Part shown: piece by piece, positions 1-5,132 of the stretch
How the letters are laid out: each line of letters opens with the position of its first letter
Position numbering within the stretch: the stretch's first letter is position 1
NCBI GenBank assembly: GCA_964588705.1
Contig: CAZPQV010000101.1
Span: 1 to 6,190 of the forward strand
Direction of reading: 5' to 3'
Source of the DNA: CAZPQV01 sp964588705
GTDB taxonomy: Bacteria > Bacteroidota > Bacteroidia > Flavobacteriales > Weeksellaceae
DNA: 6,190 bases
The notes under the pieces: model-generated
What the model saw: only the letters and a program-made list of their open reading frames with translations
Databases searched by the model: none
Told to the model about the DNA's origin: nothing
Made by a program: the position numbers and the translations under genes

Positions 1-79
1 GTCCGAGTGGTTGAAGGAGCTACCCTGGAAAGGTAGTATACGGGTAACTGTATCGAGGGTTCGAATCCCTTCCTCTCTG
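1..79 (+). tRNA. tRNA-Ser (anticodon GGA), 5'-truncated by window start
   Basis: This is a serine tRNA reading UCC/UCU codons. The anticodon stem CTACC/GGTAG (20-24 and 32-36) encloses the loop CTGGAAA, which puts the anticodon GGA at 27-29. The long variable arm typical of tRNA-Ser lies at about 37-54, with ATAC pairing GTAT. The T arm is GAGGG, loop TTCGAAT, CCCTT (55-71), with one G-U pair. The 3' acceptor strand CCTCTCT is at 72-78 and the discriminator G at 79. The next bases are CAA, so the CCA end is not encoded and must be added after transcription. The 5' acceptor strand and the base or so after it (about 8 nt) lie before the window. A hairpin terminator follows 8 nt downstream. Confidence 0.96.
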
Positions 80-86
80 CAAAATC

Positions 87-118
87 AAAAAGCCGTTGAA
101 ATTTTCAACGGCTTTTTT
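87..118. terminator. Bidirectional Rho-independent terminator between tRNA-Ser and asnB
   Basis: Bases 91-100 (AGCCGTTGAA) pair perfectly with 104-113. The stem extends outward through A87-A90 and T114-T117, giving about 14 bp around a 3-nt loop. On + the stem runs into six T (113-118), which ends the tRNA-Ser transcript. On - the mirrored A-run gives a T-run followed by GATTTT, so the same hairpin can stop asnB, whose stop codon is about 85 nt away. The stem is fully complementary and works equally well in both directions. Confidence 0.88.
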
Positions 119-170
119 GCTTATATAATTTCACCTCTTCCTACTGATTTGGACGAAGCTACAGGATTTT

Positions 171-198
171 ATCACCCATCACTCATCACTCATCACCC
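171..198. repeat. Short tandem repeat, four 7-bp units ATCACYC
   Basis: Four contiguous heptamers are present: ATCACCC (171-177), ATCACTC (178-184), ATCACTC (185-191) and ATCACCC (192-198), followed by AT. They lie just past the asnB stop codon, between it and the shared terminator. The two outer units are identical and so are the two inner ones. On the asnB mRNA the unit reads GRGTGAT and would fall in the 3' untranslated region. No function is evident. The unit is too short, and has no spacers, to be a CRISPR. Confidence 0.85.
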
Positions 199-203
199 AT
201 ATC

Positions 204-1874
204 TTAGTACGAATCCTCGTGTACCGAAAGCACCGCTCTTCCGCTCGGATCGTTCATTTTCTTAAAGGCCTCGTCCCATTCCAAAGCGATTGGTGTAGAG
301 CAGGCCACAGACGGAACGGAAGGCACCGTTAACGCGGCAGTTTCACTTGGGAAATGTTCTTCGAAAATGGTTCTGTATCGGTATTCTTCTTTGTTTTGCG
401 GTGTGTTGATTGGAAATCTGAAATGTGCATTGGCCATCATTTCATCCGTTACTTCTTTTTCGGCTATGTCTTTCAGCGAATCAATCCAGGAATAACCAAC
501 GCCGTCGCTGAACTGCTCTTTCTGTCTCCAGGCGATTTCCGGCGGAAGCAGATCTTCAAAGGCTTTTCTCAGGATGTATTTTTCAATTTTTCCTTCAGCT
601 TTGTTAATCATTTTATCCTGTGGATTCACGGCCATCGCAATATCCATAAACTCTTTGTCGAGGAATGGAACACGGCCTTCAATGCCCCAAGCCATCAGTG
701 CTTTGTTGGCACGCAGACAGTCGTACAAATAGAGTTTAGCGAGCTTTCTTACGGTTTCTTCGTGAAATTCTTTCGCATTCGGTGCTTTGTGGAAATACAG
801 ATATCCACCAAAAAGCTCATCCGAACCTTCACCGGAAAGCACCATTTTTATACCCATCGATTTGATGACTCTTGCCAAAAGATACATTGGTGTTGAAGCT
901 CGAACCGTGGTTACATCATACGTTTCCAGATGATAAATCACATCGCGAACCGCATCCAAACCTTCCTGAACGGTAAAATTCACTTCGTGATGCACTGAAC
1001 CGATATGATCGGCCACTTTTCTTGCAGCTGCCAAATCCGGAGAGCCTTCCAAACCTACTGCAAAACTGTGCAGTCGCGGATACCATGCTTCCTGAGTGTC
1101 GTTGGTTTCAATTCGCTGTCTCGCATATTTCACAGCAATCGCTGAGGTAATGGACGAATCCAGACCGCCGGAAAGCAGGATTCCGTAAGGAACATCGCTC
1201 ATCAACTGGCGGTGCACCGCATCTTCCAAACCTTTTCTCAGTTTTGAAATATCGGTTTCGTTGTCTTTCACATTTTCAAATTGTTCCCAATCGCGGCTGT
1301 ACCATTTTTGCATTTCAAATCCTTCTTCACTGTACAGAAAATGTCCGGGAAGAAAAGTTTCTATTTTATAACAAATACCTTCCAACGCTTTCAGTTCAGA
1401 AGCTACGTAATAGTTTCCACCTTTATCCCAACCGTGATAGAGCGGACAAATTCCCATATGATCGCGACCGACAAGAAATACATCTTTCTCGCTGTCGTAC
1501 AGTGCAAATGCAAAAATTCCGTTCAGTTTTTCGAGGAAACCTTTGCCGTCTCTTTGGTAAAGTGCTAAAATTACCTCGCAGTCGGATTTGGTTTGAAATT
1601 CATATTCAGGGAATTCTTTTCTCAGTTCCTGGTGGTTGTAGATTTCACCGTTTACGGCCAATACAATTTTTCCGTCGGTGCTGTACAGCGGTTGCTTCCC
1701 TGAAGTAGGATCTACGATGGCCAGTCGTTCGTGAGCCATGATTGTTTTGTCGTTCATAAAAACGCCGCTCCAGTCGGGACCGCGGTGTCTTATTTTTTTG
1801 GACATTTCCAGTATCTGAGGTCTTAAAGTTTCGGTTTTCTGTTTCGCATCAAACAAGCATACAATTCCACACAT
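204..1874 (-). CDS. asnB: Asparagine synthase B (glutamine-hydrolysing)
   Basis: This cytosolic enzyme makes asparagine from aspartate, glutamine and ATP, releasing glutamate, AMP and PPi. It is 556 aa, close to the E. coli AsnB length of 554. The N-terminal class II glutamine amidotransferase domain (about 1-190) starts MCGI, with Cys2 as the nucleophile once Met is removed. Its glutamine-binding residues are visible as R50 in HERLAIVDP (equivalent to E. coli Arg49), N75-G76-E77 in VNGEIYN, and D98 in SDCE. The C-terminal synthetase domain has the PP-loop SGGLDSS at 235-241 and LSGEGSDELFGGY at 346-358. The tail (WDEAFKKM, DPSGRAV) also follows E. coli AsnB, so this is the compact form and not the longer Bacillus type. 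The start is fixed because Cys must be residue 2. There is no Shine-Dalgarno sequence, and a candidate -7 box lies at 1950-1957. It appears monocistronic. No key residue is missing. Confidence 0.97.
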   Translation of the reverse strand: MCGIVCLFDAKQKTETLRPQILEMSKKIRHRGPDWSGVFMNDKTIMAHERLAIVDPTSGKQPLYSTDGKIVLAVNGEIYNHQELRKEFPEYEFQTKSDCEVILALYQRDGKGFLEKLNGIFAFALYDSEKDVFLVGRDHMGICPLYHGWDKGGNYYVASELKALEGICYKIETFLPGHFLYSEEGFEMQKWYSRDWEQFENVKDNETDISKLRKGLEDAVHRQLMSDVPYGILLSGGLDSSITSAIAVKYARQRIETNDTQEAWYPRLHSFAVGLEGSPDLAAARKVADHIGSVHHEVNFTVQEGLDAVRDVIYHLETYDVTTVRASTPMYLLARVIKSMGIKMVLSGEGSDELFGGYLYFHKAPNAKEFHEETVRKLAKLYLYDCLRANKALMAWGIEGRVPFLDKEFMDIAMAVNPQDKMINKAEGKIEKYILRKAFEDLLPPEIAWRQKEQFSDGVGYSWIDSLKDIAEKEVTDEMMANAHFRFPINTPQNKEEYRYRTIFEEHFPSETAALTVPSVPSVACSTPIALEWDEAFKKMNDPSGRAVLSVHEDSY

Positions 1875-2067
1875 AACTAATTATTTATAAATGATAAATA
1901 TTATTTCGATTAATATTATTCTGCAATAATATAACCAAAGTTTATAAAACAAAAATAAATATCTTAATTGATTTATAATTTTCTAAAATTAATTTATAGA
2001 AAGAAATATTTTAAGTTAAAAAGAGAATTTTAACGATTTTAATGGATTTTTTTAAGCTAAAATGAAA
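1875..2067. other. Very AT-rich asnB leader and upstream region
   Basis: I see no gene in this stretch, which is almost entirely A and T. It holds the probable asnB promoter (1950-1957, -) and a small perfect inverted repeat: ATATTATT at 1913-1920 and AATAATAT at 1925-1932, around the loop CTGC. If transcription starts near 1946, that repeat lies inside a roughly 72-nt asnB 5' leader. It could be an RNA hairpin, a protein-binding palindrome or chance in AT-rich DNA. I could not identify a leader peptide or a known riboswitch. Confidence 0.5.
1950..1957 (-). promoter_or_regulatory. Candidate -7 promoter element for asnB
   Basis: On the minus strand this reads TATTTTTG, an exact match to the Bacteroidota -7 consensus TAnnTTTG. 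Transcription would start near 1946, leaving a leader of about 72 nt before the asnB ATG. I could not find a clear TTG at the -33 position, and the surrounding DNA is so AT-rich that a chance match is possible. Confidence 0.4.
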
Positions 2068-2110
2068 ATGCCACGAAAACACCAATTAATGATTAGTGCA
2101 TTCGTGGCAT
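2068..2110 (-). terminator. Hairpin terminator downstream of the RsmB-type gene
   Basis: ATGCCACGAA (2068-2077) pairs with TTCGTGGCAT (2101-2110). Inside it, 2080-2086 and 2092-2098 continue the stem around a 5-nt loop (2087-2091). In minus-strand RNA the two inner non-Watson-Crick positions become G-U pairs (2079/2099 and 2083/2095), and only 2078/2100 (U-U) is unpaired. This gives a nearly continuous 19-position helix. On the plus strand these positions are A-C mismatches. The minus-strand stem is followed by a T-rich run reading TTTTCATTTT and begins 18 nt past the stop codon, so it fits a terminator for the 2129-3334 gene. Confidence 0.72.
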
Positions 2111-2128
2111 ATAAAAGTATTTGATATC

Positions 2129-3334
2129 TTATTTTGAACGTTCAATCAACGCCATGTAAAACCCATCGTAGCCGGTGCTTGGCATTATTTTTTCGTCACG
2201 GATAAGTTTGAAATCCGGGTTGTTTTTCAGGAAAATTTCTACCTGTTCGTTGTTTTCAGACGGTAGGATAGAGCAGGTGGCGTAAATCATTTTTCCACCT
2301 TTTTTCAGAATTTTAGAGTAATCCTGAAGAATCTGCTGCTGTTCACTTTTGATTCTGTCGATAAAATCCTGGTCAATTTTCCACTTGCTGTCCGGATTTC
2401 TTTTCAAAACTCCAAGTCCCGAACATGGCGCATCAATCAGTAATCGGTCGGCTTTTTCGTGAAGTCTTTTAATGACTTTATTGTCCGCAATTAATCGTGT
2501 TTCGATGTTGTGAGCTCCTGCTCTCTTCGCACGGCGTTTCAGTTCTGCCAATTTCCAGTCATAAATATCAAGTGCAATAATCTGACCTTTATTCTGCATT
2601 AATGCTGCCAAATGAAGTGTTTTTCCACCGGCTCCGGCACAGGCATCCACCACGCGCATTCCTTCCTGAACATCCAGCATTTCTCCAATTTTCTGTGAAC
2701 TGGCGTCCTGAACTTCGAACAGGCCGTCTTTAAAAGCTGAGGTTAGAAAAACGTTTTTCTTTTCTTCCAGTTGAACAGCATCGGGATAATCTCTCAGCGA
2801 AAAACTTTCCACGTTTTCTTCTTTCAGTTCATCAACCAATTCTTTAACGGAAGTTTTCAGCGTATTAGCACGAAGCACGGTTGGCGCCTGTTCGTTCAGA
2901 GCGTCCATTTCTCTTTCCCACGATTTTCCAAGTTCTTTCTCAAGAGTTTCTGCTAACCATTCCGGGATAGAATGTTCTACAGCTTTTGTAGGAACGGTTC
3001 CTTTTTTCAGCTTAGTCAGAATGTCGGCGATTTTAATGCCTTCAAATTCTTCAAATTTCTTGTAATGTGTTTTGCTCCAAAGAAGATATGCCAAAATCAG
3101 TTTGTAGATATTTCCCGGTTTTACGCCTTCGCCCATATAATATTCGAGGCGTTTTTTCCAACGGATAATATTGTAGAAAATCTCCGAAACTACGGCACGG
3201 TCGGCGCTTCCCCATTTTTTGTGCGATTTCAATAGTCGTTCAATGACTTTATCGGCATATTTATTTTTTTCGAAAAAGGTTTCCTGCAGTGCATCATGGA
3301 TTCCGATGAGCAAATTTCTGTGTATAAGTTCCAT
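2129..3334 (-). CDS. rsmB: RsmB/NOP-family rRNA (cytosine-5)-methyltransferase
   Basis: This SAM-dependent RNA methyltransferase probably makes m5C967 in 16S rRNA during ribosome assembly. The target is inferred from E. coli RsmB (429 aa). From the ATG at 3334 the product is 401 aa. The N-terminal third (about 1-125) is helical and fits the NusB-like RNA-binding domain. The catalytic domain carries the SAM motif DACAGAGGK (230-238), then IALDIYDWKL (253-262), DAPCSG (301-306) with the conserved Cys304, and ATCS (352-355) with the catalytic Cys354, the two-cysteine pattern of RNA m5C enzymes. An in-frame TTG at 3349 would add MKSST. I prefer the ATG because the homologous part seems to begin at MELIHRNL. 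There is no Shine-Dalgarno sequence. It has its own -7 box and terminator and is divergent from the phnA-type gene. The family is secure, the exact rRNA position less so. Confidence 0.92.
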   Translation of the reverse strand: MELIHRNLLIGIHDALQETFFEKNKYADKVIERLLKSHKKWGSADRAVVSEIFYNIIRWKKRLEYYMGEGVKPGNIYKLILAYLLWSKTHYKKFEEFEGIKIADILTKLKKGTVPTKAVEHSIPEWLAETLEKELGKSWEREMDALNEQAPTVLRANTLKTSVKELVDELKEENVESFSLRDYPDAVQLEEKKNVFLTSAFKDGLFEVQDASSQKIGEMLDVQEGMRVVDACAGAGGKTLHLAALMQNKGQIIALDIYDWKLAELKRRAKRAGAHNIETRLIADNKVIKRLHEKADRLLIDAPCSGLGVLKRNPDSKWKIDQDFIDRIKSEQQQILQDYSKILKKGGKMIYATCSILPSENNEQVEIFLKNNPDFKLIRDEKIMPSTGYDGFYMALIERSK

Positions 3335-3383
3335 TGTTGAAGATTTCAAATTTTCATGATATTATTTTATCTGAAAATTTTTG

Positions 3384-3391
3384 CAAAAATA
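3384..3391 (-). promoter_or_regulatory. Candidate -7 promoter element for the RsmB-type gene
   Basis: On the minus strand this reads TATTTTTG, an exact TAnnTTTG match identical to the asnB box. The predicted start near 3380 leaves a leader of about 45 nt before the ATG at 3334. No TTG is visible 17-23 nt upstream, so the -33 half is missing or diverged. Confidence 0.5.
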
Positions 3392-3427
3392 CGGTTTTTG
3401 AAATGACTTAATGGCTTATATCTTTTC

Positions 3428-3462
3428 TTACTTCCGACTTCGTGCTTCAAACTACCAACTTC
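3428..3462. repeat. Diverged tandem repeat, five 7-bp units with core ACTTC
   Basis: Five heptamers run in register: TTACTTC, CGACTTC, GTGCTTC, AAACTAC and CAACTTC. The last five bases of each unit stay close to ACTTC (the third has GCTTC, the fourth ACTAC), while the first two vary. The block lies between the divergent rsmB and phnA-type genes, ends 12 nt before the phnA-type -7 box, and covers the place where a -33 element would sit. Its function is unknown. Confidence 0.6.
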
Positions 3463-3474
3463 AAATCAAAACCC

Positions 3475-3482
3475 TATATTTG
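3475..3482 (+). promoter_or_regulatory. Candidate -7 promoter element for the phnA/yjdM-type gene
   Basis: TATATTTG matches TAnnTTTG exactly. Transcription would start near 3486, giving a leader of only about 12 nt before the ATG at 3498, with no Shine-Dalgarno sequence. A -33 TTG is not visible, and the expected place is occupied by the ACTTC heptamer block. Confidence 0.5.
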
Positions 3483-3497
3483 TAAAAAAGTAAAATT

Positions 3498-3830
3498 ATG
3501 AGTGAAGCGGTTCATTGCCCAAAATGTAATTCAGAATATACCTACGAACAGGATAATCTGATGGTTTGTTCCCAATGTTTTCATGAGTGGGATCCGGCTG
3601 AAGCCGGAAATGAAGATAAAGTTTTCGACAGCAACGGAAACGAACTCGTGAACGGCGATTCAGTGGTGGTAATAAAAGACCTTCCGGTAAAAGGTGCGCC
3701 AAAACCGGTGAAAGCAGGCACGAAAGTGAAAAATATCAGACTGCGCCCCGACAGCGACCACAATATCGACTGTAAAATTGATGGTTTCGGATCGATGGCT
3801 CTGAAATCTGAATTCGTGAAGAAAGCGTAA
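3498..3830 (+). CDS. yjdM: Zinc-ribbon protein of the PhnA/YjdM family
   Basis: This small 110-aa cytosolic protein matches the E. coli YjdM (formerly PhnA) pattern along its whole length. The N-terminal zinc ribbon has Cys pairs C7-P-K-C10 and C24-S-Q-C27, inside HCPKCNSEYTYE and ending near HEW (29-31). The C-terminal domain (about 40-110) shows DSNGNELVNGDSV, IKDLPVKG, GTKVKNIRL and DHNIDCKIDGFG, ending SEFVKKA. The molecular role of this family is not settled. The name PhnA came from proximity to phosphonate genes in E. coli, and the protein is distinct from the phosphonoacetate hydrolase also called PhnA. No phosphonate (phn) genes are seen here, so a role in phosphonate use is not supported. 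The gene stands alone, with its own -7 box and a strong terminator. Confidence 0.93.
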   Translation: MSEAVHCPKCNSEYTYEQDNLMVCSQCFHEWDPAEAGNEDKVFDSNGNELVNGDSVVVIKDLPVKGAPKPVKAGTKVKNIRLRPDSDHNIDCKIDGFGSMALKSEFVKKA

Positions 3831-3856
3831 AATTTTGAAGATTTTTTTAAAATATT

Positions 3857-3893
3857 AAAGTTCACAAATTTGATTTGTGAACTTTGTGTTTTT
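3857..3893 (+). terminator. Rho-independent terminator after the phnA/yjdM-type gene
   Basis: AAAGTTCACAAAT (3857-3869) pairs perfectly with ATTTGTGAACTTT (3873-3885) around the loop TTG, giving a 13-bp stem. It is followed by GTG and five T (3889-3893). It starts 26 nt past the stop codon. In the other direction the stem is followed by AATATTTT, which is a weaker tail, so it may act only poorly on the convergent ABC transcript. Confidence 0.85.
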
Positions 3894-4114
3894 ACTTCGA
3901 GAATATTGTATCGTAAAAAATAAAAAAAGGAAAAATTTGGACAGTGTTCAACTTTCAGAACGTCATTGCAGAATTGCTAATTTCAGTTCTTAAGGCAGAA
4001 AGAGAATTAACCAAAGATTTCCTTGTGTGGTTGGAGTAACAAATTTACAGAAACTATCTCAAATTCAGTGCCATATCGAAACTGAAACCAAAAAATTTTA
4101 TCCACAAATTAACA
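3886..4114. other. Convergent intergenic stretch without a clear gene
   Basis: This lies between the phnA-type terminator and the 3' end of the ABC ATPase gene. I see no RNA gene, no transposon end and no strong terminator for the ABC gene. One plus-strand reading frame is open from 3917 to the TAA at 4037-4039 and ends with a helix-like stretch (VIAELLISVLKAERELTKDF, then LVWLE), but it has no ATG. A second frame from a TTG at 3937, with AAGG 6 nt before it, gives only 18 codons. Either may be a decayed gene remnant or chance. Confidence 0.4.
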
Positions 4115-5053
4115 TTAACCTGCGAATCTAACTTTCACACTGTCATGAAGTTGCCTTTCTGAATAGACCACGAAAGGAACATCGTGGAGTTTAATCTTGT
4201 TCCAGTAGTGGCTTCCTGCAAAACGGCTTTCCAGAACCTTAGCTTCTTCACCGTCTTCTGAAAACTTAATTTCATTAGGAAACCAGAGGTTTTTAGATAA
4301 ATTCAAAGCGTGTTTCTGTTCTTGCGAAAGTACATTCACTTCCCCGAAAAGTCTTGCTACATACTCGTTGTAAGGGTTCTTGTAGGTTTCTTCGGGACTG
4401 TCATTCTGTATCATCCTTCCGGACTGTAAAATCACGATTTGGTCGAGCCAAGGCATTACTTCCTGAATTTCGTGCGTTGAAATAATCAGAGAAATATCAT
4501 TTTCTTTAACATAATTAAAGAGCCTTTCCCGTAATTCAATTTTCCTTGAAAAATCAAGATTGCTGAAAGGTTCATCCAGTAAAAGAAGTTTAGGCATCAC
4601 GGAAAGCGCTCTTGCGATTGCAACACGCTGCTGTTGTCCACCGCTTAGAAACTGCGGTTTTATATCAGCATAATCTTCCATTCCAACCACATTCAGAAGT
4701 TCCATCACTCTTTCGCGCTTACTGCGAAGATTGATGTTCGAAATGAATTTTCCGACATTATCGTACACCGTGGAATAAGGCATCAGGTCGTAATGCTGTG
4801 CTACAAATTTCATTTCTTTCTCTCCCGGAACAATGTTTCCTTTCGGGCCGAGAAGTTTCTTTCCATCCAAGATAATTTCGCCTTCCTGCCAGTCCAAAAG
4901 ACCATAGATTATGTTTAAAAGAGTAGATTTTCCGCATCCGCTTTCACCGGCAAGTGCAATGATTTTTCCTCCTTCAATATTCAGGTTTAAATTGTTGAAA
5001 AGTTTGTTTCCCGGAGCGTATGAAAAGTGTAGATTTTTAACTTCAAGCAGCAT
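4115..5053 (-). CDS. ABC transporter ATP-binding protein (PotA/CysA-like, with C-terminal TOBE-like region)
   Basis: This cytosolic ATPase would power an importer at the inner membrane; the substrate is unknown. It is 312 aa. The nucleotide-binding domain (about 1-235) has Walker A GESGCGKST (36-44), the Q-loop at Q86 in FVAQHYDLMPYSTV, signature LSGGQQQR (136-143), Walker B LLLLDEP (156-162) with catalytic E161, D-loop SNLD (164-167) and switch H194 in STHE. The segment YKNPYNEYVARLFGEVN (224-240) and about 70 further residues resemble the C-terminal TOBE extension of the spermidine, sulfate and iron importers. The motifs suggest an active ATPase. No permease or binding-protein gene adjoins it within the window: its neighbours are divergent yceI and the convergent phnA-type gene. 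The start follows an in-frame stop closely upstream (15 nt). A -7 box 4 nt before the ATG suggests a nearly leaderless mRNA. Confidence 0.92.
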   Translation of the reverse strand: MLLEVKNLHFSYAPGNKLFNNLNLNIEGGKIIALAGESGCGKSTLLNIIYGLLDWQEGEIILDGKKLLGPKGNIVPGEKEMKFVAQHYDLMPYSTVYDNVGKFISNINLRSKRERVMELLNVVGMEDYADIKPQFLSGGQQQRVAIARALSVMPKLLLLDEPFSNLDFSRKIELRERLFNYVKENDISLIISTHEIQEVMPWLDQIVILQSGRMIQNDSPEETYKNPYNEYVARLFGEVNVLSQEQKHALNLSKNLWFPNEIKFSEDGEEAKVLESRFAGSHYWNKIKLHDVPFVVYSERQLHDSVKVRFAG

Positions 5054-5057
5054 ATTA

Positions 5058-5065
5058 CAAATTTA
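5058..5065 (-). promoter_or_regulatory. Candidate -7 promoter element for the ABC ATPase gene
   Basis: On the minus strand this reads TAAATTTG, an exact TAnnTTTG match. It ends only 4 nt before the ATG at 5053, so transcription would begin about one base before the start codon and give a leaderless message. No -33 TTG is apparent. It may instead be a chance match in AT-rich DNA. Confidence 0.35.
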
Positions 5066-5070
5066 ACACT

Positions 5071-5105
5071 TTGTTTCTTAAATTGAAATATTTTTTATAG
5101 TTTAG
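5071..5105 (+). promoter_or_regulatory. Weak promoter candidate for the YceI lipoprotein gene
   Basis: TTG at 5071-5073 is followed about 22 nt later by TATAGTTTAG (5096-5105), an imperfect form of the -7 box. The predicted start near 5109 leaves a leader of about 24 nt before the ATG at 5133. This is the only protein gene here preceded by no exact TAnnTTTG, but it does have a plausible -33 TTG. Confidence 0.33.
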
Positions 5106-5132
5106 CGAAAAATAAAAACATTTTTAAGTTAT

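Noticed and set aside
171..198. Heptamer repeat as a CRISPR array or attachment site
   Set aside because: Units are 7 bp with no spacers, and no integrase, Cas gene or duplicated tRNA end is present. The tRNA-Ser 3' end is not repeated elsewhere in the window.
11..265. Plus-strand open frame of 84 codons
   Set aside because: It runs through the tRNA-Ser gene, the terminator and the heptamer repeat, and ends inside asnB. Its sequence follows from those features and not from a protein.
354..896. 180-codon open frame antisense to asnB
   Set aside because: Rich in Phe, Cys and His with no recognisable domain. It mirrors the codon use of asnB on the other strand, whose identity is certain.
1244..1708. 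154-codon and 95-codon open frames antisense to asnB
   Set aside because: They overlap the conserved amidotransferase domain of asnB, look compositionally like antisense translation, and have no start context or domain.
2771..3235. Two short Phe-rich open frames antisense to the RsmB-type gene
   Set aside because: Typical antisense shadows of Lys/Glu-rich coding sequence, with no family resemblance.
3581..3865. Minus-strand open frames (68 and 94 codons) across the phnA/yjdM-type gene
   Set aside because: They lie opposite a clearly conserved family member, and one runs through its terminator.
3886..4114. Insertion sequence remnant in the convergent gap
   Set aside because: No terminal inverted repeats, target duplication or transposase-like motif can be seen in either strand.
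4115..5053. Antibiotic-efflux or ABC-F type role for the ABC ATPase
   Set aside because: It has a single nucleotide-binding domain and an importer-type C-terminal extension. ABC-F proteins have two domains in tandem, and no exporter membrane domain is fused or adjacent.
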